Notes: generated from the sequence alone by a model not told the origin. Numbered from the stretch's first letter, positions 20,842 to 31,674 are shown. The stretch is DNA of 64,000 nt from Aspidapion aeneum (GCA_963576565.1 OY755038.1:136788124-136852123), one strand, 5' to 3'. Translations and numbers: made by a program.

Positions 20842-22179
20842 ATGGATCCTTTTGGTACTCCTAGAGCGAGTCATTTATTAGACTTTGAATTAGATTATGA
20901 GTTGGGCATTAGAGGTGCATTGGTCACTCGCCCTATTAAAGAGAAGAGACAAATTTTGACGCGAATTTTAGCTAAAGAAAGGGAGAAACGCGCTCCTGGT
21001 TGTTTGATTTTAACTGATGCCTATGAGTATACTTTCGAGAAGGAAAAATTGGAGGTCACTAAATCTTTACAGTCAATTCAAGAAGAGGTTGAAAATTTTG
21101 AGGGTAATACTAAAGATTACGCTTTTCAAAAGTTAAAGTCTCGCCTCGCGCATGTACATGGGCGCTCGCAACGTTTTCCGATTCCAGAGAATGGTGACGC
21201 AGACATTACTGAGTATAAAAGAACAGTTTATTCTACTTGTTTGAAACTTGAGGATGATTTGATTACCAAGACTTCACCTGAACAGACGAACTATAGACCT
21301 TCCTCGCCGTTTCCTAGTGCTTTCGAGAATACGACCCCTCAATTTCAGTTGCCTGCTCCAGTGATCGCTTGTAATGCACATAGGGTGCCTATTTCTGAGT
21401 GGGGAATCAAATTTTTTGGCGAACGCAAACATGTTCATACTTTTCTAGAGCGAATTTCTCTCCTGTCTAGAGCTCATGATGTTTCTGATGAGGAACTTTT
21501 TAAGTCGGCGGGTATACTTTTTGATAAAGATGCTTTTCATTGGTTTACTTTTATTAAGGATAAAGTGACTTCTTGGGCTCAACTGGTTGACCGTTTGAAA
21601 AAAGACTTTTTATCCAACGATGAAGATGAAGACCTTTGGAATTTGATTAAAGCTAGAAAACAGAAACCTGGGGAGCCAGTTCATATTTATGTAGCTCACT
21701 TGAATACATTATTTAGTAGATTACCTCGTTCTCCTGCAGAACCGACAAAAGTTAAGTATACAAGACAAAACTTATTAGACGAATATAAAAGTCAACTAGG
21801 ACTTACACATATTAGAAATGTTGAGGAGTTGATGGACCATTGCAAGACTTTGGATGAAAATCTGAATTTGAATCAAGGTAGAAAACCACCTGCTTTAGAG
21901 ACATTTTCCTCAAGTAACAATTTTCAGGATAGAAATGATAGAAATAATTTTCCGACAACAAATAATTTTAGAGGCCAGTTTTCACAACAAAGATTTTTCA
22001 ATCATAATAATAATTTGAGTTCAAGTTTTTCGAATCAGAATCATAACTCAAATACAAGATATCCAAATCGGAATGATAGTTCGAATAAAAGATTTTTGAA
22101 TCAAGCAAATAATTTACCCAGTACTAGTTCGTTGACTTCCAATAATCCTACCTCTCCAAGACTTAAACCATTCTTTTAA
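20842..22179 (+). CDS. gag: gag, capsid part (element 1)
   Basis: The start is ATG 20842 (MDPFGTPRASHLLDFELDYE); an upstream in-frame GTG is not needed. The open frame of 445 codons contains a retrotransposon gag capsid domain, from WGIKFFGERKHVHTFLERIS through WAQLVDRLKKDF to RKQKPGEPVHIYVAHLN at about residues 275-295, and ends in an Asn-rich low-complexity tail. Gag assembles the particle and binds RNA. The frame stops at 22177-22179 just after a run of four T, one base out of frame with the zinc-knuckle segment, so the nucleocapsid end is cut off in this copy. Confidence 0.9.
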   Translation: MDPFGTPRASHLLDFELDYELGIRGALVTRPIKEKRQILTRILAKEREKRAPGCLILTDAYEYTFEKEKLEVTKSLQSIQEEVENFEGNTKDYAFQKLKSRLAHVHGRSQRFPIPENGDADITEYKRTVYSTCLKLEDDLITKTSPEQTNYRPSSPFPSAFENTTPQFQLPAPVIACNAHRVPISEWGIKFFGERKHVHTFLERISLLSRAHDVSDEELFKSAGILFDKDAFHWFTFIKDKVTSWAQLVDRLKKDFLSNDEDEDLWNLIKARKQKPGEPVHIYVAHLNTLFSRLPRSPAEPTKVKYTRQNLLDEYKSQLGLTHIRNVEELMDHCKTLDENLNLNQGRKPPALETFSSSNNFQDRNDRNNFPTTNNFRGQFSQQRFFNHNNNLSSSFSNQNHNSNTRYPNRNDSSNKRFLNQANNLPSTSSLTSNNPTSPRLKPFF

Positions 22180-22270
22180 AACCTGTTTAGCTAAGAAGAC
22201 TGTATTTTGTTATAAGTGTGGACATAAAGGTAAGAGACTAAGAGAGTGCCCTAAGTGTTCAAAAAACTAA
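22136..22270 (+). pseudogene. gag: gag 3' end: zinc knuckle in the +1 frame (element 1)
   Basis: In the frame one base ahead of gag the sequence reads CYKCGHKGKRLRECPKC and ends at TAA (22268-22270). This is the nucleocapsid finger that should end gag. It has C-x2-C-x9-C-x2-C spacing with Lys where the CCHC histidine normally sits. The upstream limit of this frame is a TGA at 22133-22135, so gag must pass from one frame to the other between 22136 and 22176. A one-base gain in the T-run near 22174 is the simplest explanation. Confidence 0.7.
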
Positions 22271-25200
22271 TAGATAAGGTGTCTTTAGATGGTCGTGACA
22301 CTTTTTATAAGGCAAAGGCCATCACTAAAAATTATTTTTCAGCTAAAGAATGGGAATCCTGGAAAAGTTTTGTTGCTGCATTTTATAAAAACTCAAGTAC
22401 AAACTCTAATCATGTTTCACCTTTATTTATTAGAAAAAATTTTGATAATCGACCTTACATATCAGTAAAGTTATTTGATCAAACTATAGTGGCTCTTTTT
22501 GATTCTGGGGCAACTTCTTCAGTAGTGGGTTTACAAGGTATAGATATTTTAAAATTTTGTAAATTAAAAACCACTTATTCAGAACATAGAGTAATCAGTA
22601 CGGCTGATGGAACCCAGAGAGTAGTGCAAGGTGTAGTTGACTTACCCATTTATGTAGATAATTGTTGTCATATTATAAAAGCACTAGTTGTTCCTTCATT
22701 GCCTCAAGCTTTTATATTTGGTGCAGATTTTGCCAGACAATTTAAAATAGTTGTAGATTTTAGATATGATTCATGGAGTGTTCATAGCGGTTCTTCAAAC
22801 TCAGACTTAGTCGTTTTAGAACAACCAACCTTAGATTATTATAAAGACTCTTTGCTTTCATTAGATGATCTAGATAGTGATCAAAGAGCTAGAGCCGAAC
22901 AGGTTATTAAATCATTTCAGGAAATAAGTAGCGAAACACGAATTGGTCGTACACATAAGATGGAAATGACAATCGTTACAGGAGATGCTAAACCTTTTAA
23001 AAAAAGACCTTATCCAATGTCACCGTATTTATCTAAAATTCTTAACGAAGAAATAGACGAAATGTTAAAATTGGAGGTAATTGAACCTTCGGACAGCCCT
23101 TGGTGCTCTCCGGTGCTATTAGTTAAGAAATCCAATGGGGAATATCGCTTCTGTTTTGACGGAAGAGCTTTAAACGAGGTGACTCGTCATGACAGTTATC
23201 CTTTACCGAACATAGACCGAATCCTAAGCACGCTGAGAGGAGCTAAATTTATATCTTCTATCGATTTGCGAAAAGCTTTTTGGCAGATACCCCTGGCGAA
23301 AGAATCACGTCCCAAGACTGCTTTCAGTGTCATAGGTAAGGGTTTATTTCAGTTCCGCTCTGTTCCATTTGGTTTGTGCAATTCTGCGCAGACGCAGCAG
23401 CGTCTGGTCGACAGTATATTTGGTCCAGAGTTTGAACCGCACGTTTTTTCCTACTTAGATGATTTTTTGGTAGTTTCACCTGATTTTGAGCATCACGTGA
23501 AGTTACTGTCAGTAGTAAAACAAAAAATTGAAGAGGCCAACTTAACCATTAATTTGGAGAAGTCAGAATTCTTTAAAACTGGCGATTTAAAATTTTTAGG
23601 TTACGTTATTGGAAATAATTCGCTCTGTACCGACCCAGATAAAGTAGAGTGTATGGTTAATTATCCGAGACCTAGGAATTTTACAGAGATCAAAAGGTTC
23701 GTGGGAATGTGTTCCTGGTATCGGCGTTTTATTAAGGACTTCGCTGCATTGATGTCTCCCATAAATGACTTACTTAAAGGACGAAAAAAGGGTCAGTCAG
23801 TTACTTGGAACGAAGCCGCTGAAGCATCCTTTGTAAAGATTAAGGAAATGTTAGTGTCTGCCCCTATTTTGAGTCAGCCAGATTTTTCGAAAAAGTTTAT
23901 TATTGAGTGTGATGCCAGTACTCGTGGTCTAGGGGGAGTTCTTTTACAGAATATTGACGGTGAAGAACGGGTCATAGCCTATGCCAGCCGTGGTTTATCA
24001 AAATCCGAGAGAAACTATAGTATTGTCGAGTTGGAATGTTTAGCTGTTCTATTTAGTATCTCAAAATTTAGATGCTATATTGAGGGTGCAGAAAAGTTTA
24101 CCGTTGTTACAGATAATTGGTCTTTACTTTGGTTAAATTCCATGAAAAACGCTAGTGGAAAACTTCAAAGGTGGGCTGTTAAATTGCGTGAGCATAACTT
24201 CGATCTTGTCCATCGAAAAGGCAGCGCAAACTTGGTTCCTGACGCACTTTCAAGAATTCCATATAACGACGAAAACGAGGATGTCCAAGAATGTAATGTT
24301 ATTGCCCAAATTTCTATGTATCAAATTAATATAGAGCACTTAGATAAATTTTATATTAACTTGAGAGAAAAAATTAATTTAGATCCTACTCAATACCCAC
24401 AATGGAAAGTGGAAAATAATTTTGTATTTAAGTTCATACCTTCTCGTTTACCTATGCAAACCGGATTGCCGGAATGGAAATACTTGGTTCCTAGACCTCA
24501 AAGAGTGAGTGTAGTTCGATCATGTCATGATCCACCAACTGCTGGACATTTCGGTTGTTTTAAAACCTTAGCTAGGGTGCAAGAGTTTTTTTATTGGCCC
24601 AAAATGAAGGATGATGTCCTTCGCTATTGTCGTTCATGTAAAGTTTGTGGTGCACAGAAAATGAGTAATAGAGCACAGATGGGTCTGATGGGTAAGGAGA
24701 AAGAAGCTACAAGGCCATTTAAAATTCTAGCTATTGATTTGATAGGTCCTTTGGTTAGGTCCAAGAAGCAGAATAAATGGATGTTAGTTGTCGCCGATTG
24801 GTTTTCCAAATATACCCTTATCTTTCCCCTTCGAAATGCTACAGCCCCTTTAGTTCGTAGAGCCTTAGAGGAGGAGGTTTTCTTAGTTTTTGGTGTTCCC
24901 AGTGCAATTTTAATGGATAATGGAGCCCAATTTGCCTCAAAAATTGTTAGGAATATTTGTAAAGAATATGAGGTAAATAAAGTTTGGTTTACGGCACTCT
25001 ATTCCCCTCAGTGTAATTTTGTAGAGAGGAATAATCAAAGTGTAGGTACGACTTTAAGGTGTTACATTCAGTCTCATGATGACTGGGATGTGAACGCTGC
25101 GAAAATTCAGCAAGCTATCAATACGTCAAGGCATCATGTTACAGGCTATTCGCCGTCTTTCTTAGTTTTTGGTAGGCATATACCTTTGTCGGGCAAGTTT

Positions 25201-25629
25201 TATCTTGATGCAGATAGAGTTCAGGAGGAAGATGTGGAAATCATGCCAGGAGACCGAAATTCATATGCCAGGAACTTAGAAGGGCTAAAGGAGATATTTA
25301 CTGAAGTTCGTCAAAAACTTCACCTTGCTTACGAGCGAAACTCTAAAGCCTATAACCTCCGCAAGAGGGATATATCGTTTAACGTGGGTGACCAAGTCTG
25401 GAGACGTAATAAAGTATTGTCAAATGCTGCGAATAAATTTTCGTCTAAATTTGCCCCTAAGTATATTCTTTCAGTTATAAAGAAAAAAAGATCCCCTTTA
25501 GTTTATGACCTGTGTAATGAGGACGGTTCTAAGGCTGGTGCTTGGCACATTAAGGACCTTAAGCCATTCTACTATTATGAGGAGTCTTGTTCTGAGAGTT
25601 CTTCAAGTTCCTCAGATGAAAATTCTTAA
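22255..25629 (+). CDS. pol: pol: protease, RT, RNase H, integrase (element 1)
   Basis: Uninterrupted frame of 1124 codons. The first codons overlap the frameshift site, and translation most likely enters by -1 frameshift rather than at its own start. Domains: aspartic protease with LFDSGAT (about residue 83); RT with catalytic SYLDDF (about 400); RNase H with IECDAST (about 551) and the closing DALSR; integrase HHCC finger HDPPTAGHFG...CKVC (about 758-800); core with LAIDLIGPL, MDNGAQF and FVERN (about 828, 887, 923); and a C-terminal GAWHIKDLKPF module. Every catalytic residue expected is present. RT block 3 reads YRFCFDGRALN instead of the usual VDYRKLN. It copies the RNA and integrates the cDNA. 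Confidence 0.95.
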   Translation: MFKKLIDKVSLDGRDTFYKAKAITKNYFSAKEWESWKSFVAAFYKNSSTNSNHVSPLFIRKNFDNRPYISVKLFDQTIVALFDSGATSSVVGLQGIDILKFCKLKTTYSEHRVISTADGTQRVVQGVVDLPIYVDNCCHIIKALVVPSLPQAFIFGADFARQFKIVVDFRYDSWSVHSGSSNSDLVVLEQPTLDYYKDSLLSLDDLDSDQRARAEQVIKSFQEISSETRIGRTHKMEMTIVTGDAKPFKKRPYPMSPYLSKILNEEIDEMLKLEVIEPSDSPWCSPVLLVKKSNGEYRFCFDGRALNEVTRHDSYPLPNIDRILSTLRGAKFISSIDLRKAFWQIPLAKESRPKTAFSVIGKGLFQFRSVPFGLCNSAQTQQRLVDSIFGPEFEPHVFSYLDDFLVVSPDFEHHVKLLSVVKQKIEEANLTINLEKSEFFKTGDLKFLGYVIGNNSLCTDPDKVECMVNYPRPRNFTEIKRFVGMCSWYRRFIKDFAALMSPINDLLKGRKKGQSVTWNEAAEASFVKIKEMLVSAPILSQPDFSKKFIIECDASTRGLGGVLLQNIDGEERVIAYASRGLSKSERNYSIVELECLAVLFSISKFRCYIEGAEKFTVVTDNWSLLWLNSMKNASGKLQRWAVKLREHNFDLVHRKGSANLVPDALSRIPYNDENEDVQECNVIAQISMYQINIEHLDKFYINLREKINLDPTQYPQWKVENNFVFKFIPSRLPMQTGLPEWKYLVPRPQRVSVVRSCHDPPTAGHFGCFKTLARVQEFFYWPKMKDDVLRYCRSCKVCGAQKMSNRAQMGLMGKEKEATRPFKILAIDLIGPLVRSKKQNKWMLVVADWFSKYTLIFPLRNATAPLVRRALEEEVFLVFGVPSAILMDNGAQFASKIVRNICKEYEVNKVWFTALYSPQCNFVERNNQSVGTTLRCYIQSHDDWDVNAAKIQQAINTSRHHVTGYSPSFLVFGRHIPLSGKFYLDADRVQEEDVEIMPGDRNSYARNLEGLKEIFTEVRQKLHLAYERNSKAYNLRKRDISFNVGDQVWRRNKVLSNAANKFSSKFAPKYILSVIKKKRSPLVYDLCNEDGSKAGAWHIKDLKPFYYYEESCSESSSSSSDENS
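22261..22270 (+). promoter_or_regulatory. -1 ribosomal frameshift site A AAA AAC (element 1)
   Basis: In the zinc-knuckle frame the codons are TCA AAA AAC TAA, so the heptamer A_AAA_AAC (22261-22267) has the canonical phasing and lies directly before the gag stop. A -1 slip enters exactly the pol frame (CTA ATA GAT). A weak stem GGTGTC/GACACT starts 10 nt downstream (22278-22283/22297-22302). Function is inferred. Confidence 0.7.
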
Positions 25630-26139
25630 GTAAATTTTTTAGTGGCCATGTACATAGTTTACGCGTAAACGTATAGTTTTAAGAATATAGAATTAAAAAT
25701 ATATATATATATATATAGCCACTATTTTGCTTATACCCAAGTAGGTAAATAGTATTAGCTATCCTAAGTTTTAGATCTTTATGAATATTTGCATCTGTTG
25801 TTTTCTTGATTAGACCGCACCAACTTTGTCCAATCTCTATTTTGTCCTACTGATTTTGACCCCTCTGGGCGTGTGATACGCGTAGTTATCAAGAATCAAG
25901 AAAAACTTCGTATTGCCTAAGTGATTACATCATTAAAGATTCCAAAATACCAGAAAAAGAAAAAATTGTATTTTCTAATACATATATAAGATATAAGAAA
26001 GATCTAGTTTATTTGATCTAACGTAAAAATATAAGATAATAAGCTTTTGTAAGATTTTAGTTGGAAACATATTTTGATGTTATGAAGTTCCTTTTGAAAT
26101 ATTTTACAAGGTAAAATATTTTTCCTTGGTGGGGTGGTG
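25630..26139 (+). other. Post-pol region and polypurine tract (element 1)
   Basis: 510 bp without a coding frame, so no envelope. It contains an AT microsatellite (about 25698-25717). The polypurine tract is the G-rich GGTGGGGTGGTG (26128-26139) directly before the 3' LTR, the usual primer for plus-strand synthesis. Confidence 0.75.
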
Positions 26140-28205
26140 TGTAGCGTTTTTATTTTCCGCTACAAAGAAAATTTAGAAAACACTTAAAAATAGCCTATTT
26201 CTATATTTTCTTTCTTTTAGTAACTTATTTTAACAAATTCTAATTAAAACATTAATAAAAAAATTATTGTGCTCTTGCTGAGATTTGATCTCGGGCCTGC
26301 TGGTTACGAGGCCGATGCGCTGTACCTTGTTCCATTGTGGCAGATAGAAATTTTTGCTGTTACATTTGGACCGCAGAATAAGAAGCCTTGGGCTATGGAA
26401 AACTATAAAAGTTATGAAAATTGACTTTTTTACATAAATATTTTTTAATGAAGTTTCACACTTATTGGAAGTCCTCTTTAATATTTAGAAAGTTTTTTCG
26501 CCATTTTGTCGTCTATTGGTTGGCACCTTATTTCCATTAACACATCTGAGTATGAAGGGAATTGTTTATTCGTTGTCTCAGCCGTAGTATCGATCGCAGG
26601 GAATGAGTATGCCGCAGGCGCACATTTTCTGGTCCCCTCCAGAACGGGTGCAAAAATTAGGTCGGCCGATCGATCTTTCCTTTTTCTTCGACATTTTGAA
26701 CAGCAAACAGCAAAAATTTTTGCAGTGACAAGTGATTTCATTTTTTGGTGATGAAATTTTAAAAAATGGTAAGTTTACCTTATTAAATCCAAGCTGAAGG
26801 ATTCTTCTTGTTGTTGAACCAAAAATTTAAGGGTTTTCTTGAAATTAAGTCCATTTTTTTCCTTGCTACAGAAAAGAAAAGGCAATTTTCCATCATGGCG
26901 TTGGCGTGGCCGCTATAACGCGCTAGTCATAATGGCGTAAATTTTTGACGGGGCCATAGGATGACAGGGGTGAGTTGAGCTGATTTTTTTTCAACAAATA
27001 AAAACATCAGTGTTTCTCCTGTGGTTTTGTTTTTGCCTGTTTTTTATTTTATTTTTGAAACCGTTTTTTTTACCGGGGTAATTTTTTATTCCAGAGTTTC
27101 TGGGTAAGACAAAAATCGACCATCTTACCTCTATGGGTTAGTTTCCGACACTGCAAGTATGAGTAACCGATTGAGGTTTAAGAGGGAACATCACACACAA
27201 CAAACCTCATCTTTCTATTTCGTGACGTCACGTGAGGATTTGCAGCTCCTCGTAATATGGGCACTCAGGCTTTATGAGATTGAAAAAATACCTAGTCTGT
27301 ATTTGCAGGTATTTGGTTGACATGGTGATAAAACATCCTAATTGGTTCCATTATAAGTGATTACCTATCTGAATAATTAATTACTATTTTTCTATTTGAG
27401 TTTTAAGGTAAAACCTAAACTTTGATATCTTCTTATAAACTAAACAGTTTATTCTTTAAATTTTTTAACATAAACTTTTAAATTTTCTAATTGATTAAAC
27501 TGAAATTTTTTTCTTAATGAATTAAACTTAAAACTTTTAATTATTCTTAATTATTAAAAATAACAAGCTGAAGGAGGAATCTCATTTTAAAGGTATTTAA
27601 TGTGATAAAAAAAAAGTACTAGTTATGTATTAATTTAATTTTACATGGTGGTATACAAGGTTAGTTATTAAGTAACTATGAGTAAACAAAAATTCTAGAA
27701 TTTTTCATTTGGTATTTAGGTTAAGATAGTTAAGGCTGTTTCATAGTATTTTTTTTTATAACACACTGTATAAAATGTCACAACATTTATGTCAATACAT
27801 CACCCCAATGTGTCTAAAACATTTGCCTATTATTTAAAATTTGACTCCCCTCCCACTTTATAATGCTTAAACATTAATAAGATTTGACTTATTAATTAGA
27901 CTTTATAAACTAATTAATATTATTAATTAACTTAAAGACTTTGATTTTATTTAGCCAGTTTGAATATTTTTCTGTATTTTTTTTTAAGTTTTTTCTTGAT
28001 CTTTTCTTTGATAAAGATTAAGTGGCGTCCAATTAATTAAATCCCTAGTTAATTAACATCTTTTAATTAATATTATTGAACCCATGACCCAATGCCACCA
28101 GACGAACAGCTGCCGGTGCTGTGTGATTCCTTTTTAAAAAAGAGAGAGATAATATTTTATTTTAATTTTTTTTTAAACCTCGCCTCTTAAAAAAAAAGGA
28201 CCTCA
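26140..28205 (+). repeat. 3' LTR of element 1
   Basis: 2066 bp, TGTAGCG...CCTCA, near-identical to 17384-19449. Confidence 0.95.
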
Positions 28206-28422
28206 AATTTCACTCATTCAATCAACGTTTAAGATGTTGATAAATATATATATTTACAACAAATATATAAAAGGTTTATAAAACCTAAAAGTTTAAGAAG
28301 TGTAAATATTTGAATACAAAAGTTTAATAGTAGTAAAAAGTCGATCTTTAAATAATAAATATTAGAAGTGAAAGTGTGAAGCTGCAAGAAGAAAATTGAA
28401 AAGGTATGTATGATTATCCTAC
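28206..28422 (+). repeat. Middle piece of an older LTR with TATA box
   Basis: The 217 bp between elements 1 and 2 contains TATATAAAAGG (28264-28274), and the sequence continues after element 2 at 45068 once its CTAC target duplication is removed. It looks like the promoter and start of the R region of an older LTR into which both giant elements inserted. Confidence 0.45.
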
Positions 28423-29630
28423 TGTAACGTGTCATTTTTACGTTTAAGGCAACGTTACATATTTGTTTATTCAGGTAAATAATCAAGGCTCTTCGACTCG
28501 TCTTTCTGTACATAAATTAAGGGTATTTTATAGAGCTAGGTTTGGAGGTTATATAGTGTCTAGGAAGTTACCTTAAAAGGAGGCATTCCATCGAATTACT
28601 GTGGACACTACGCACATCGCATTATCTGGACATCGTAATTGGAATTTAAGATCACAGTTCTTTAAAAATCACATAAAAACTTTCGATTGTTTTGTTTATC
28701 TGCACTTTCGTAATTTTCTTTGACGTTCACGAAAATAAACAGCTGGAGAATGGCGGCGTTGCCGCATCACAAATGGTTTCAGTAACAGGGAGGAAACATT
28801 TAGATAAACAGTTCATTCGCTTATGTTTATTTTCGAGGATATTGGGAAAATCCGAACCCCATATCCTTCACGGATTAGCTAGTTTTGATAGCACGAAAAC
28901 ATAGTTAGGTCCACGGTTTGACCAGGAACAACCGAGGCTCCGCCCCTTTGATATCTTTATTAATTTGAGAAGGAGAAGATAAAACAAATACGAGTTATGC
29001 ACTTTTGTAAATGGGAGATAAACGAGGGATAAAACCAGGACTAAAAGAATAAACAAAATCGTATTTTTATATTATATAATTTATATATAATCATAGTTAT
29101 ATAAAGTTAATAACTAGCTCAGTTAGTCGGATTGAAGGGTTTTGTAGGGCTAGCTAGTGGTGAGCAAACTTAACATCTGAACACTCTTGTGCCGAGTTTG
29201 AGCAGTAGTTCAAGGTGTATTTTTAGGTTCAGGTTCAGAAACAACTTTATTACTGTAGAAATGTTTTACAAAAATGGCGTTAAACCATATGAATATTAGA
29301 GAAAACATTTATAAAGAGCAAAGGAAACTTTTGACTAAGACTGTAACTAAAATACAACTAAATTCTACACTCAGTATAGCTTTACTCATATGGGAATTGG
29401 TTGAGTGTTCGAATATTCCTGGGTTTGATGCAAGCTCTGTTCTCCAGTAATTGATTTTAAATTGATTTGTGCGTTTTACTTATTTTCTATCCCCTTGGTC
29501 GGTGCTGCCCCCTATATACCGGTACGAAACTATTGATGTATTTCCTCATTGGTTAGTTTGAAAACCGCGGGTTTTTTTCCTCCAGTGTTGCAAACCGCAT
29601 TTAGTGACTTTTCTGTGAGAGCGTTTTTTT

Positions 29631-29640
29631 TATAAATAGG
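29631..29640 (+). promoter_or_regulatory. TATA box of the element 2 LTR
   Basis: TATAAATAGG after a T-run. It recurs at 41756-41765 in the 3' LTR. Transcription would begin near 29665, making U3 about 1.2 kb and R-U5 about 2 kb. Confidence 0.6.
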
Positions 29641-29970
29641 TTTGCATCCTTATTTGAATCTAACCGGGAAAATTAGGTTGGTATTGCGTTTTACTGTCCC
29701 CACCACATTTACAAAACGGTTTCCGGCCACTTCATTTTTTGTGTTCTCGACAAAAGTGCCTGGTCTCTTTTCCTAACGAATTTTGGCTGGGTCGGCATCA
29801 AGTCTCTGGGATCGCCATTGTTTTTGGTTGGTGGCACTGCAGTGGCTGCAGGTTCTGTCCCAGAGACTGCGAAGAGTGAGTCCGTCGTATTAGGCGTAAT
29901 CTAAAGTGACGCTCACACCCTTTGAAGGGGATTTAAGGCGGCCTACGCCGTTTCTACGGAAAGAGCAGTG

Positions 29971-30403
29971 GTAAGTTCGATTTTATTTTTTTCATTTTTT
30001 TTATTCTTTGAGGACTCTTCAAGATAATATTTGCCTACCAAATTGTAATTATTTTTCGTGTGAAATGTACTTTTTTTGACAAAAGACGTGGGGAATTTTT
30101 GGCGTTTTTATATTTTTCTTTTAACCACGTGTTGGATAAAAACTATATATTGTTTTCTCCTTTGGTTACAGCACCGTCCATTCCATCGACGGGACAGTTG
30201 TGCTGGTGGAACGAGGTTCTGTTCCATCGACGAGCCAGTTGTAACCCTGGGAAAGGTACGTTAGGGTTATTTTAGTTCATCTGTTTAAATCTACTTTATT
30301 TTATTGAGTCGACATGGGGTTCTCGATTTAAGTTACTCGGTGTAGCGGAACTTCGTGCAAAATTGACGAATTCCAGGAAACTGAAACATTTCATTTTCCA
30401 CAG
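29971..30403 (+). other. Consensus splice sites inside the LTR of element 2
   Basis: Donor GTAAGT (29971), acceptor TTGGTTACAG (ending 30171), donor GTACGT (30256), acceptor TTTTCCACAG (ending 30403). These define two short introns flanking an 84-nt exon, downstream of the TATA box. The same sites are present in the 3' LTR. Splicing is predicted only from consensus. Confidence 0.45.
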
Positions 30404-31658
30404 GGTTTTATGCTCGGGGCAAGTATCCAGCACCACTCGAGACCATGTGCTGCCCTAGCGTGATGTGCTAAGCAGGCACTAGGGGAGGCGCGGGCAAAAC
30501 TGAACCAGGAGTAACAAGAGGAATGTCAGAAAACACCACTTCCAGGTTTAATAAAACACCAAACTAACGATTAAATAATTGCAGGACCAAGGTAGGAGCA
30601 AGCCTTTAGACATAATCATTTGATATATTTTTTCAATATAATTTTTTTCATATTTAATTTTCACAATATAATTCAGTCATAATCTCTCCATATAAATTTT
30701 CAATATAATTTTAACACTTCTTGTGAACGCAAGATAAAGGTATGACGTCATGACCACCATTTTGCGGCATAACTATTTTTATTGTACAATTGAAAAAGCC
30801 CTGCTAGGTTGTTCCAACTTGGATTCATCCTTATTTTGTCTTTACCTATGATAATTTCTATTTTACCCCTAGATTTCAATTTGAAATATACAAGATGAAC
30901 TAAATTTTTGTGTTATTTGTACAGCCCAATTGACCAACTTTGCAGAGACAAAAGAGAGATGAGGTTATATTTTTTTGCGGTTTCCTTACATTGTTCTACC
31001 TCATGGGGTAGATCTCGGACTGGGTTGCTGTCTGTCTCATTCTACCCAACGTAGAATGATGACAGCAGATATTTGGTCCAGATCTCCCCTATGATGGAAC
31101 GATTTTGGAAGTGTATTTTTTTTTAACAATCATTCATATAACTGAGTCTCACACTACTGACTCAGATGTAGGTACACTATGGCCTGTTAAAGGTCTCCAT
31201 CTACCTATAAAGTGCTTCTAGTTTTGTCATCTTAATTCAATCTTTTAGAATTTTATTCTGTTTATTAGTCAATTTTTTTGGTTATTCTTAATTACATAAA
31301 TACTCTGGAAGCCTCGGAAGTAGGTAGAATTTCATTGTTTAGCTACAACGTTTGGGTTGAACTGTATTTTATTTAAGATCTTCTTTGTAAAACATTGGTA
31401 TTAAACACTGTGGCGCACTTAAAATTTTCTTATTTCTGAACCCCCCCCCCCTTCTTCACTGTATAAAAGTTACCGGGCATATCAATGTTTTACCTAGCTG
31501 GAAAATACAGTTCTGCTTCCAGATGTTTGTTTAATTATTCAGGGGTTTTGTTATGTCACAAGTTGGCAAATTGGTATTATTCTAATTACAGTGTCACAAA
31601 ATGGCGGCAACGTCTTTAAGCTGCCCAATGAACCAACGCATTTTAATAGGCCACAAAT

Positions 31659-31674
31659 TGGCGCCCAACGTGTG
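31659..31674 (+). promoter_or_regulatory. Primer-binding site, tRNA-Lys type (element 2)
   Basis: TGGCGCCCAACGTGTG lies 3 nt after the LTR end and matches the tRNA-Lys(CUU) complement for 14 bases before diverging. Same primer class as element 1. Confidence 0.75.

Larger units (their letters stand above)
17384..28205 (+). mobile_element. Giant-LTR Ty3/gypsy retrotransposon, element 1
   Basis: Complete element of 10.8 kb: 5' LTR, tRNA-Lys primer site, 1.4 kb leader, gag, -1 frameshift site, pol, polypurine tract, 3' LTR. The LTRs are both 2066 bp with TG...CA ends and differ by only a small number of substitutions, implying a recent insertion. The flanks read AGTT on the left and AATT on the right, a possible 4-bp target duplication with one change. 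No envelope gene is present. The size and LTR length recall Ulysses of Drosophila virilis, a member of the same tRNA-Lys-primed gypsy branch. Confidence 0.92.
28423..31655 (+). repeat. 5' LTR of element 2
   Basis: TGTAACG...GGCCACA, 3233 bp, matching 40385-45063 apart from two structural differences. Contains a TATA box and consensus splice sites (listed separately), a C-homopolymer near 31440, and short frames (such as 28692-28904 and 30060-30275) without recognisable motifs. Confidence 0.93.

Noticed and set aside
25630..26139. Envelope gene after pol of element 1
   Set aside because: Only 510 bp and no open frame, signal peptide or membrane segment; the same holds for element 2.
28692..28904. 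70-codon frame in the LTR of element 2, and similar short frames
   Set aside because: Repeated only because the LTRs are recent copies; no motif, and codon three positions show no special pattern by eye.
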